From positions 1 to 5,821 of the forward strand of contig CAJOQZ010000020.1 in NCBI GenBank assembly GCA_905236585.1: a stretch of DNA of 5,821 nt, in the 5' to 3' direction. Below, piece after piece: positions 1 to 5,229 of this stretch. The position numbers and the translations under genes were made by a program. The stretch's first letter is position 1. Every line of letters starts with the position of its first letter. The notes beneath the pieces are model-generated. The model did not search any database and was not told the origin of the DNA. It saw nothing but the letters and a program-made list of their open reading frames with translations. Source of the DNA: an uncultured Lachnospiraceae bacterium (GTDB lineage Bacteria; Bacillota; Clostridia; Lachnospirales; Lachnospiraceae).

Positions 1-1349
1 GCACGGAACGTCGGGTCTTCCTCCGCGAGTTTTGCCAGGGCTTCGCCCATCTTCTGCTGGCCCGCCTTGGTCTTCGGCTCGATCGCAAGTTCGATAACCG
101 GCTCCGGGAACTCCATCGACTCCAGGATTACCGGATGCTGCTCATCGCAGATCGTATCACCCGTCGACGTCACCTTTAAGCCGACCGCTGCAGCGATATC
201 ACCGGAATAAACGATGTCGATCTCCTCACGCTTGTTCGCGTGCATCTGTAAAATACGTCCGACGCGTTCCTTTTTGTTCTTCGTCGCATTCAGCACATAG
301 GAACCGGATTTGCAGGTTCCCGAATATACGCGGAAGAACGCTAACTTTCCGACAAACGGGTCGGTCATGATCTTGAACGCCAACGCCGAGAACGGCTCCT
401 CGTCGGAAGACTTTCTCGTAATGTCGTTGCCCTCCATGTCCACGCCGTTGATATCCGGAATATCCGTCGGCGCCGGCATGAATTCTACGACAGCGTCAAG
501 AAGTTTCTGTACGCCCTTGTTCTGATGCGCGGAACCGCAGCATACCGGAACGCCCTCGTTGGAAATGGTCGCCTTGCGGAGCGCCTTTTTCAGTTCGTCC
601 ACCGACGGCTCTTCTCCTTCGAGGTATTTTTCCATCAACGCGTCGTCAAAATCGCATATCTTTTCAACGAGTTCCTGATGATACGTCTCCGCCTCATCCT
701 TCATATCGTCGGGAATATCGACGATTGAAATATCCTCGCCTTTTGCGTCATTGTAGATGTATGCCTTCATTTCGAAAAGATCAATGATTCCCTCGAAATG
801 GTCTTCCTTGCCGATCGGCAGTTGGATGACTACAGCGTTTTTGCCGAGTTTTGTACCGATCTCATCTACGGTATTGTAAAAGTTTGCGCCCAAGATATCC
901 ATTTTGTTGACAAACGCCATACGCGGAACATGATAGGTATCCGCCTGACGCCAAACATTCTCGGACTGCGGCTCAACGCCGCCTTTGGCATCGAAGACAC
1001 CGACCGCACCATCCAACACACGAAGCGAACGTTCTACCTCAACGGTAAAATCGACGTGTCCCGGCGTATCGATGATGTTGATCCGATGCTCCTCGGCACC
1101 CGCTTTCGGCTTATTATTCTCCTGAAGGGTCCAGTGACAGGTGGTCGCCGCGGACGTGATCGTGATGCCACGCTCCTGCTCCTGCTCCATCCAGTCCATG
1201 GTCGCCGTACCCTCGTGAGTTTCACCGATCTTGTAATTGACACCGGTATAATAGAGAATACGCTCCGTCAATGTGGTTTTACCCGCATCAATGTGAGCCA
1301 TAATACCGATGTTCCTGGTTCTCTCCAGTGGGTATTCTCTCTGAGCCAA
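1..1349 (-). CDS. fusA: Elongation factor G, N-terminal 449 residues (3' end outside window)
   Basis: EF-G is the cytosolic translational GTPase that moves tRNAs and mRNA through the ribosome after peptide bond formation and helps recycle ribosomes. The P-loop AHIDAGKT is at residues 18-25, DTPGH at 94-98 (His98 is the catalytic histidine position) and NKMD at 148-151, followed by the G' insert and domain II. The reading frame is open to the left edge, so about 250 of the usual roughly 700 residues are missing. The start is a TTG at 1349-1347, giving MAQREYPLERTRNIGIMAHI, which matches the normal EF-G N-terminus. A perfect AGGAGG lies 8 nt upstream and no ATG or GTG fits. It begins 15 nt after the rpsG stop codon, so it is surely in the same operon. 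The stretch CHWTLQENNKPKAGAEEH (residues 71-88) resembles Lachnospiraceae EF-G. The identification is secure. Confidence 0.98.
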   Translation of the reverse strand, partial: MAQREYPLERTRNIGIMAHIDAGKTTLTERILYYTGVNYKIGETHEGTATMDWMEQEQERGITITSAATTCHWTLQENNKPKAGAEEHRINIIDTPGHVDFTVEVERSLRVLDGAVGVFDAKGGVEPQSENVWRQADTYHVPRMAFVNKMDILGANFYNTVDEIGTKLGKNAVVIQLPIGKEDHFEGIIDLFEMKAYIYNDAKGEDISIVDIPDDMKDEAETYHQELVEKICDFDDALMEKYLEGEEPSVDELKKALRKATISNEGVPVCCGSAHQNKGVQKLLDAVVEFMPAPTDIPDINGVDMEGNDITRKSSDEEPFSALAFKIMTDPFVGKLAFFRVYSGTCKSGSYVLNATKNKKERVGRILQMHANKREEIDIVYSGDIAAAVGLKVTSTGDTICDEQHPVILESMEFPEPVIELAIEPKTKAGQQKMGEALAKLAEEDPTFR

Positions 1350-1357
1350 AATACTGT

Positions 1358-1363
1358 CCTCCT
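1358..1363 (-). promoter_or_regulatory. Ribosome binding site of fusA (AGGAGG)
   Basis: A perfect AGGAGG lies 8 nt before the TTG codon at 1349. It sits in the 15-nt gap after the rpsG stop and decides the start: the protein from this TTG has the canonical EF-G N-terminus. The strong site may offset the weak TTG codon. Confidence 0.9.
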
Positions 1364-1364
1364 A

Positions 1365-1835
1365 TTAGAAACGATAATGCGAGAACGCCTTATTCGCTTC
1401 CGCCATTCTGTGCATCTCTTCCTTACGCTTTACTGCTGCGCCGGTATTGTTCGATGCGTCTAAAATTTCCGCCGCCAAACGCTCTTCCATCGTCTTCTCG
1501 CTGCGGTTGCGTGAAAAATTCGTCAACCACCGAAGCCCAAGCGCCTGTCTGCGGGCAGGACGTACTTCGATCGGCACCTGATAGGTTGCGCCGCCGATAC
1601 GCCTTGCCTTAACCTCAAGCACCGGCATTACGTTATTCATTGCTTCCTCGAATACTTCGAGCGCCGGCTTGCCGGATTTTGATTCCACTCTCTCGAATGC
1701 GCCGTAGACGATCTTCTGTGCAATGCCCTTCTTGCCGTCCAACATGATATTGTTGATCAGCTTCGTAACGACCTTGCTGTTGTAGATCGGATCTGCCAGC
1801 ACATCTCTTTTTTGAGTATGTCCTTTACGTGGCAC
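1365..1835 (-). CDS. rpsG: 30S ribosomal protein S7
   Basis: S7 is a primary 16S rRNA-binding protein. It nucleates assembly of the 30S head and lies near the E site. The product is 156 residues, the usual length. The family signature DPIYNSKVVTKLINNIMLDG spans residues 15-34, and RRIGGATYQVP at 78-88 forms part of the RNA-binding region. The C-terminus (HYRF) is complete. The start is GTG at 1835, giving MPRKGHTQKRDVLADPIYNS, with AAGGAGG 8 nt upstream. The frame runs open further to 1871, but the extra 12 residues contain the Shine-Dalgarno sequence itself and are not S7-like. It lies 129 nt after rpsL and 15 nt before fusA, the standard str operon order. Confidence 0.98.
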   Translation of the reverse strand: MPRKGHTQKRDVLADPIYNSKVVTKLINNIMLDGKKGIAQKIVYGAFERVESKSGKPALEVFEEAMNNVMPVLEVKARRIGGATYQVPIEVRPARRQALGLRWLTNFSRNRSEKTMEERLAAEILDASNNTGAAVKRKEEMHRMAEANKAFSHYRF

Positions 1836-1843
1836 GTTACTTC

Positions 1844-1850
1844 CCTCCTT
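1844..1850 (-). promoter_or_regulatory. Ribosome binding site of rpsG (AAGGAGG)
   Basis: AAGGAGG ends 8 nt before the GTG at 1835. It rules out the in-frame upstream starts (for example the ATG at 1856) because those would place this purine tract inside the coding region, and it supports a 156-residue S7. Confidence 0.9.
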
Positions 1851-1888
1851 ATCCATTTTGGAATAAATCATCGGTACTCATAAAAATG

Positions 1889-1917
1889 ATTATGTTCGCG
1901 CACTATTTCCATGTGAA
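1889..1917 (-). promoter_or_regulatory. Possible internal promoter before rpsG
   Basis: TTCACA (1917-1912) and CATAAT (1894-1889) are separated by exactly 17 nt and each matches 5 of 6 sigma-A consensus bases. Transcription would start near 1882 and feed rpsG-fusA. The -35 overlaps the small hairpin of this spacer, so the similarity could be a by-product of RNA structure. It is a weak candidate by sequence alone. Confidence 0.35.
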
Positions 1918-1964
1918 ATACAATGCTGACATTCATTTATATTAAGTACATTTTCGTTGCGCAA

Positions 1965-2378
1965 TTACTTCTTCGGGCGCTTCGCTCCGTATTTGGAACG
2001 CGCCTGCTTGCGATCTGCAACACCTGCGGTGTCGAGCGTACCGCGGATAACATGGTAACGCGTACCGGGCAGGTCTTTTACTCTGCCGCCGCGGACCAAT
2101 ACGACGCTATGCTCCTGAAGGTTGTGACCCTCGCCCGGAATGTAACTCGTAACTTCGATTCCGTTCGAAAGACGAACTCTGGCAATCTTACGAAGTGCGG
2201 AATTCGGCTTCTTCGGCGTCGCAGTCTTAACCGCCGTGCATACGCCGCGCTTCTGCGGAGAGGACGTATTCGTCGGACGCTTTCTTAAGGAATTGAATCC
2301 TCTCTGCAATGCAGGCGAATTCGACTTCTTAACGGACGTCTTTCTGCCCTTGCGGACTAACTGGTTGAATGTCGGCAT
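1965..2378 (-). CDS. rpsL: 30S ribosomal protein S12
   Basis: S12 lies at the decoding centre of the 30S subunit and controls translational accuracy. The product is 137 residues, the longer form typical of Gram-positive bacteria. The signature KKPNSALRK is at residues 56-64, GEGHNLQEHSVVLVRGGRVKDLPG follows at about 82-105, and the C-terminus is SKYGAKRPKK. Lys56 and Lys101 correspond to E. coli Lys43 and Lys88, whose substitution causes streptomycin resistance; both are wild type here. Asp102 is the residue that RimO methylthiolates in some bacteria. The start is ATG 2378 (MPTFNQLVRKG) with GAGGTG 6 nt upstream. An in-frame GTG at 2387 overlaps that ribosome binding site and is rejected. It is the first gene of the rpsL-rpsG-fusA transcript from the promoter at 2498-2470. 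Confidence 0.98.
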   Translation of the reverse strand: MPTFNQLVRKGRKTSVKKSNSPALQRGFNSLRKRPTNTSSPQKRGVCTAVKTATPKKPNSALRKIARVRLSNGIEVTSYIPGEGHNLQEHSVVLVRGGRVKDLPGTRYHVIRGTLDTAGVADRKQARSKYGAKRPKK

Positions 2379-2384
2379 CTTTTT

Positions 2385-2390
2385 CACCTC
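2385..2390 (-). promoter_or_regulatory. Ribosome binding site of rpsL (GAGGTG)
   Basis: GAGGTG lies 6 nt before the ATG at 2378. The alternative GTG start at 2387 falls inside this motif, which favours the ATG and the 137-residue product. Confidence 0.8.
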
Positions 2391-2411
2391 ACTTTCTGAA
2401 ATCTTAATTCG

Positions 2412-2433
2412 TTTGTGATATCCATATCACAAA
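2412..2433. promoter_or_regulatory. 22-bp perfect palindrome in the rpsL leader
   Basis: The 10-bp arms TTTGTGATAT and ATATCACAAA are perfect complements around a 2-bp CC centre. The site lies about 30-51 nt after the predicted rpsL transcription start and 33 nt before the ATG. No U-run follows the arm on the transcribed strand, so it is not a terminator for rpsL. A similar site lies on the promoter of the secreted-protein gene, which suggests a transcription factor operator. The half-site TTGTGA resembles Rex or CRP sites, but the arms are 8 bp apart rather than the 6 usual for both families, so neither is assigned. A hairpin acting in the leader RNA is the alternative. Confidence 0.6.
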
Positions 2434-2472
2434 AAATGTTATGATGCGCGAATTTTCGCACGCCATAACATT
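2431..2472 (-). terminator. Terminator-like stem-loop overlapping the rpsL start site
   Basis: Read on the minus strand, AATGTTATG (2472-2464) pairs with CATAACATT (2443-2435). Above a G-U pair and one mismatch, GTGCGA pairs with TCGCGC around the loop AAAT. The stem runs into six T (2436-2431). This fits an intrinsic terminator for transcripts arriving from the secreted-protein gene, which otherwise has none. The stem base is AT-rich, so efficiency may be modest. Its 5' arm overlaps the -10 box of the rpsL promoter. RNA started near 2463 would lack that arm and could not form the full stem. Confidence 0.55.
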
Positions 2473-2498
2473 ATAAATACCTAAAATAGCATTGTCAA
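2470..2498 (-). promoter_or_regulatory. Consensus sigma-A promoter of rpsL-rpsG-fusA
   Basis: TTGACA (2498-2493) and TATAAT (2475-2470) are both perfect consensus and are separated by 17 nt. The -35 box begins 8 nt after the stop codon of the secreted-protein gene. Transcription would start near 2463, leaving a leader of about 85 nt before the rpsL ATG. This strength is expected for ribosomal genes. It means the str genes do not depend on rpoBC read-through. Confidence 0.9.
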
Positions 2499-2506
2499 GG
2501 GGAAAA

Positions 2507-3607
2507 TTATGCTTTCTTCAACTGCCCTTTCCTTAACAGGGAGACTAACTGCTCATTTTGAGCGTTGTTCCCTTTGTAGCCGGAAATCCCGTTCGCCGCC
2601 GCGATCGCCTTGCGGTGCTTGAAAGAAGTATCGCTTTCTCCGCACGCTTTTAAGGCGTCAACGATGCTGATGTTCCCTCCCGAATAAGCCGGATAGGTGC
2701 TGCCCGAGGAAGAGGAAGACGACGCGCTCTGCGAGGATGATGTCGTCGACGTGCTCGCACTTGACGTTGATGTGCTGGCTGATGATGTCGAAGACGTACT
2801 TGCCGCCGGCGTTTCCATAACTGCCGCCGCATTCGCCAGATTCTGCTGTACCGTATTCGTATTTGCCACAGTCTGGCTCTGCGTTGCGGTGGAAGCCGAA
2901 GTGTTTACGCTCGCTTCCGCCGTGCCGGAATCGCTGCCCGCGCTGTGGTAATATGTGTTAACCAGCATCTGCAGGTTCTCTTCTTCCGTAACTAAAATCG
3001 CAAACGGCGAATATGAATTAAAATGCGCCTTCACCCTGCCGTTCGCCGAGATCTTGGCATACTGCGCCGTCACGCCGTCGTCATCCGAGGACTTCCCGGT
3101 ATAATGCAAAACAAGTGCATATGCGTTCCCGGTAAATGCATCCGAAAACTTCTCTTCAATCGTAAAGGTGATGTCCCCTGGCTGATCCGCCTGAAGTTTG
3201 CCATAATAAATTGCCTTCACATCCTCCGCTGACGTCCCCGGCTTGGCGCCGTTCACGCTCAACTTAATGGACGCCTTGGCAAACTCCGTCATCACCGGCT
3301 TGATCGTCTTATCCATGATATCGGAAAAATCGTCGTTGACGACCAGACTAATCTTCGCATTGGAAACACCTGTCGGATTCAGTTTTTCCGAATTTGCTTC
3401 TTTAATTAAGGCGCCGGTAAAACTGTCTGTAATCTGCTGCAGCTGCTTGGATTCGAAGTTATTCTTCGACGCATTCCATCCGGCATCCAGCGTCGCCTTC
3501 GGAAGCGTCGCAGCCTGCGCTGTAAGCGGTATCGCTGCACCGGCTATGGTAATTGCGGCCGCAAGCGACAGCGCCAAGCAACCTATCTTTTTCCGTACAT
3601 TTCTCAT
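2507..3607 (-). CDS. Secreted protein with Ser/Thr-rich linker and endolysin-like C-terminal module
   Basis: I do not recognise the whole 366-residue protein. Residues 1-32 form a classical Sec signal peptide: MRNVRKK, a hydrophobic core, then TAQA before Ala33. Residues 35 to about 210 are a globular region of unknown family ending in a beta-rich stretch, HFNSYSPFAILVTEE (195-209), a pattern seen at the end of some Gram-positive surface domains. Residues 225-308 are a low-complexity Ser/Thr/Ala linker with TSSASTS repeated in tandem at 274-287. Residues 312-366 (VDALK, RKAIAAANGISGY, LVSLLRKGQLKK) look like the short C-terminal modules of Firmicutes phage endolysins and amidases, thought to bind the wall; this is from memory. 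No catalytic motif, LPXTG or lipobox is seen. The start at ATG 3607 has AAGGAG 8 nt upstream. The frame is open to TTG 3673, but that would bury the promoter -10 and destroy the signal peptide. It has its own promoter. Confidence 0.85.
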   Translation of the reverse strand: MRNVRKKIGCLALSLAAAITIAGAAIPLTAQAATLPKATLDAGWNASKNNFESKQLQQITDSFTGALIKEANSEKLNPTGVSNAKISLVVNDDFSDIMDKTIKPVMTEFAKASIKLSVNGAKPGTSAEDVKAIYYGKLQADQPGDITFTIEEKFSDAFTGNAYALVLHYTGKSSDDDGVTAQYAKISANGRVKAHFNSYSPFAILVTEEENLQMLVNTYYHSAGSDSGTAEASVNTSASTATQSQTVANTNTVQQNLANAAAVMETPAASTSSTSSASTSTSSASTSTTSSSQSASSSSSSGSTYPAYSGGNISIVDALKACGESDTSFKHRKAIAAANGISGYKGNNAQNEQLVSLLRKGQLKKA

Positions 3608-3615
3608 CGCATTCA

Positions 3616-3621
3616 CTCCTT
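3616..3621 (-). promoter_or_regulatory. Ribosome binding site of the secreted-protein gene (AAGGAG)
   Basis: AAGGAG ends 8 nt before ATG 3607. It fixes this start in place of the longer in-frame TTG at 3673 and places the signal peptide at the true N-terminus. Confidence 0.85.
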
Positions 3622-3649
3622 TTGTTGCAAAAAAACTCCCACATTTTGT

Positions 3650-3667
3650 TGTGATATGAGTATCATA
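3650..3667. promoter_or_regulatory. Operator-like inverted repeat over the -10 box
   Basis: On the plus strand the site reads TGTGATAT-GA-GTATCATA. It has 5-bp perfect inner arms (TGATA/TATCA) and 14 of 18 bases in common with the core of the palindrome in the rpsL leader (TGTGATAT-CC-ATATCACA), including 9 consecutive bases TTGTGATAT with its left flank. It covers the whole -10 hexamer and runs to the expected start site. A bound protein there would block RNA polymerase, so repression is the natural reading. The regulator is unknown. Confidence 0.5.
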
Positions 3668-3690
3668 GCACAAAATCTTGGAAATGTATA
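3662..3690 (-). promoter_or_regulatory. Extended -10 promoter of the secreted-protein gene
   Basis: TATACA (3690-3685, 4 of 6) and TATGAT (3667-3662, 5 of 6) are 17 nt apart. A TG one base before the -10 makes it an extended -10 promoter. Transcription would start near 3655, giving a leader of about 48 nt to ATG 3607. It lies between the putative foldback element and the gene, and an operator-like repeat covers its -10. Confidence 0.7.
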
Positions 3691-3699
3691 GAAAAAATT

Positions 3700-3842
3700 A
3701 TAGATTTACATGAAAATCAACTTTCATCCAATCTTGTCATAGGAACAAACGCCTCTTCGTGTTCGACGGTGAAAATGCCTTAACCTCACACGGAAGAAGC
3801 GTTTGTTCTCAACATAATAATTGATTTTGTGATAGATTTACA
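3700..3842. mobile_element. Possible foldback/MITE-like element with flanking direct repeats
   Basis: An exact 11-bp direct repeat, ATAGATTTACA, lies at 3700-3710 and 3832-3842. The 121 bp between carry short inverted ends (AAAATCAA at 3713-3720, TTGATTTT at 3821-3828) and the large inner inverted repeat at 3743-3808. Target duplication, inverted ends and a non-coding foldback core are the layout of a MITE. The right-hand repeat includes the transferase stop codon, so a duplication there would preserve the gene's end. The inverted ends are short and AT-rich and there is no second copy in the window, so chance is not excluded. Confidence 0.35.
3743..3808. repeat. Large inverted repeat (hairpin) after the transferase gene
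   Basis: The arms are GAACAAACGCCTCTTCGTG (3743-3761) and CACGGAAGAAGCGTTTGTTC (3789-3808). They pair over 19 positions with one G-U-type mismatch and one bulged base, around a 27-nt loop. It starts about 30 nt after the transferase stop codon, where a terminator would be expected. No T-run follows it on the minus strand (CTATGACAAG), so it is not a canonical intrinsic terminator. It could protect the 3' end of the rpoC-transferase mRNA, weakly terminate, or be the core of a mobile element. Confidence 0.8.
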
Positions 3843-5223
3843 ATAATTCCTCATCATTAACCATTGCACCGAAGATTGTGCGGAACGTAATCCGTATATC
3901 AAAACCAAGCGTCCAATTTTCGATATAGTCAATATCGTATTTCACCCGCTCTTCGATCGACGTATCACCGCGCAGTCCGTTCACCTGCGCCCAGCCCGTA
4001 ATACCGGGACGCACCTGCTGGCGTACGAGATACCGTGGGATCTCCTCCTTAAAATGCAGCACATGATACGGAATCTCCGGCCGCGGACCGATCAGGCTCA
4101 TGTCGCCTTTTAAGACATTCCAAAACTGCGGAAACTCGTCAATGCTGTATTTTCGAATAAAACTGCCAAACTTCGTCCTTCGAGGGTCGATGTCCTTGCT
4201 CCAGCCGGTATCTTCCGTCTCCGTAAGGCGCATGCTGCGGAATTTGTACATCGTAAACGGCTTTTTGTTCTTCCCGATCCTCTCCTGTTTAAATATCACC
4301 GGTCCCGGCCCCGACAGTTTTACCCCCACCGCTACAATCAGCATCACCGGACTTAATATAAACAGCAAAAGTGCTGACGAAACAATGTCGATCGTACGCT
4401 TCAACATCGCATTGCCCGGCTGGTTCAGCGGGGTCGCCCGCAGGTCGATCAGTTTGGACGAGCCTATGGAGTCAAAAGTAGGAAAAGACGGATAGTAATC
4501 GTTATAAAAGGGAATCAGTTCCACTTGTATTCCCTCTTTATCCGCCGTCTCCAGTATCATCGTCATGAACCGCACATAATGCGGCTCCATCGCGATCACC
4601 AGTCCGTCATATTGATTGGATGAGAGAATCTGCTCAAGTTGTTCGTAACTGCCGAGACATTTTCCGAGCCCCGGCTTTTCGACCGCGCTGATATAACCGT
4701 CTACCGCAATCCCCGTAAACGGGTTTTTCCGCACATTTTCCACATACTGATGCGCAAGATGCCCATTGCCTATCACGACATAATGCCGCAAATTATATCC
4801 TCTTTTTCGAAGTTCGCGAAGTGCGTAATGCAAGAGAATATGCTTGCCGCAAATCAGTATGCTCGCAAGCGTCCACCATATGCCGATGGCAAGACGGGAC
4901 ATATTGACGATCTTGTACAGATAAAGTACAACGATCAAAAGCAGGGAGCATATCCCATTCGCCAGAAATATGCGAGGCATATTGCTCCCTATTCGTTTTA
5001 TCCGCTGCGGCTGGTATACGTCAAACAGATCAAGCACCAATATATTAAACATGCTGTACACGATCACAATCAGCACAAACAGGCTGCTTTGCGCGTATAC
5101 GCTCCGTATACCGTTTAACACATCATATCGCAGCCACCACGCGATATATGATGACAACAGGATAATACACATATCGGACGCTATATTAAGCGCCCGAAAC
5201 ATAACACGATTGCGTTTTAGCAT
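3838..5223 (-). CDS. Polyprenyl-phosphate hexose-1-phosphate transferase (exopolysaccharide priming enzyme, WcaJ/WbaP type)
   Basis: This family moves a hexose-1-phosphate, usually glucose or galactose, from a UDP-sugar to undecaprenyl phosphate at the inner face of the membrane. It is the first step of exopolysaccharide or capsule repeat assembly. The 461 residues are full length. Four membrane helices lie at about 12-31, 47-66, 85-104 and 110-130. A Rossmann-like CoA-binding-type domain follows (VVIGNGHLA at 149-157). The catalytic domain starts at KRTIDIVSS (275-283), with a re-entrant helix broken at Ser291-Pro292. Then come SGPGPVIFKQERIG (304-317), KFRSM (327-331), the catalytic Asp362-Glu363 dyad in IDEFPQFWNVLKGDMSLIGPRPE, and VRPGITGWAQVNGLRGDT (404-421). 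The sugar cannot be read from sequence. ATG 5223 lies 6 nt after the rpoC stop with only AGAGG 11 nt upstream, so translational coupling to rpoC is likely. No promoter was seen. Confidence 0.95.
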   Translation of the reverse strand: MLKRNRVMFRALNIASDMCIILLSSYIAWWLRYDVLNGIRSVYAQSSLFVLIVIVYSMFNILVLDLFDVYQPQRIKRIGSNMPRIFLANGICSLLLIVVLYLYKIVNMSRLAIGIWWTLASILICGKHILLHYALRELRKRGYNLRHYVVIGNGHLAHQYVENVRKNPFTGIAVDGYISAVEKPGLGKCLGSYEQLEQILSSNQYDGLVIAMEPHYVRFMTMILETADKEGIQVELIPFYNDYYPSFPTFDSIGSSKLIDLRATPLNQPGNAMLKRTIDIVSSALLLFILSPVMLIVAVGVKLSGPGPVIFKQERIGKNKKPFTMYKFRSMRLTETEDTGWSKDIDPRRTKFGSFIRKYSIDEFPQFWNVLKGDMSLIGPRPEIPYHVLHFKEEIPRYLVRQQVRPGITGWAQVNGLRGDTSIEERVKYDIDYIENWTLGFDIRITFRTIFGAMVNDEELL

Positions 5224-5229
5224 ATTATT

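Larger units (their letters stand above)
1836..1964 (-). other. Structured rpsL-rpsG intercistronic region
   Basis: This 129-nt spacer is long for a ribosomal operon and has no gene. It contains a 6-bp hairpin with arms TATTTC (1920-1915) and GAAATA (1909-1904) around the loop ACATG. GC-rich segments around it, TTGCGCA (from about 1966 to 1960) and TGCGCGAA (1902-1895), could pair with one bulge to close a larger branched fold. In E. coli the equivalent S12-S7 spacer is the binding site for S7 autoregulation. Whether that holds in this lineage is inference. The same stretch also holds a possible internal promoter, listed separately. Confidence 0.4.

Noticed and set aside
798..1463. 221-codon plus-strand reading frame across fusA and into the end of rpsG
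   Set aside because: It is antisense to two highly conserved genes, has no ribosome binding site and no recognisable motif. The sense strand carries exact EF-G motifs there.
2412..2433. Canonical Rex or CRP binding site
   Set aside because: The half-sites TTGTGA and TCACAA match, but they are 8 bp apart instead of 6, so the site is kept as an unassigned operator.
2697..2951. Acidic 84-codon plus-strand frame
   Set aside because: It is the complement of the Ser/Thr-rich linker codons of the secreted protein. The low-complexity sequence explains both its openness and its acidic make-up.
3608..3673. N-terminal extension of the secreted protein to TTG 3673
   Set aside because: It has no ribosome binding site, would put the promoter -10 box inside the coding region, and would place 22 residues before a textbook signal peptide.
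3743..3808. Integron attC-like site
   Set aside because: The arms begin with AACAAAC/GTTTGTT, but the RYYYAAC and GTTRRRY core boxes are not both present and there is no integrase or cassette context.
4639..5118. 159-codon plus-strand frame inside the transferase gene
   Set aside because: It is opposite a complete, motif-rich transferase frame, lacks a ribosome binding site and shows no family features.
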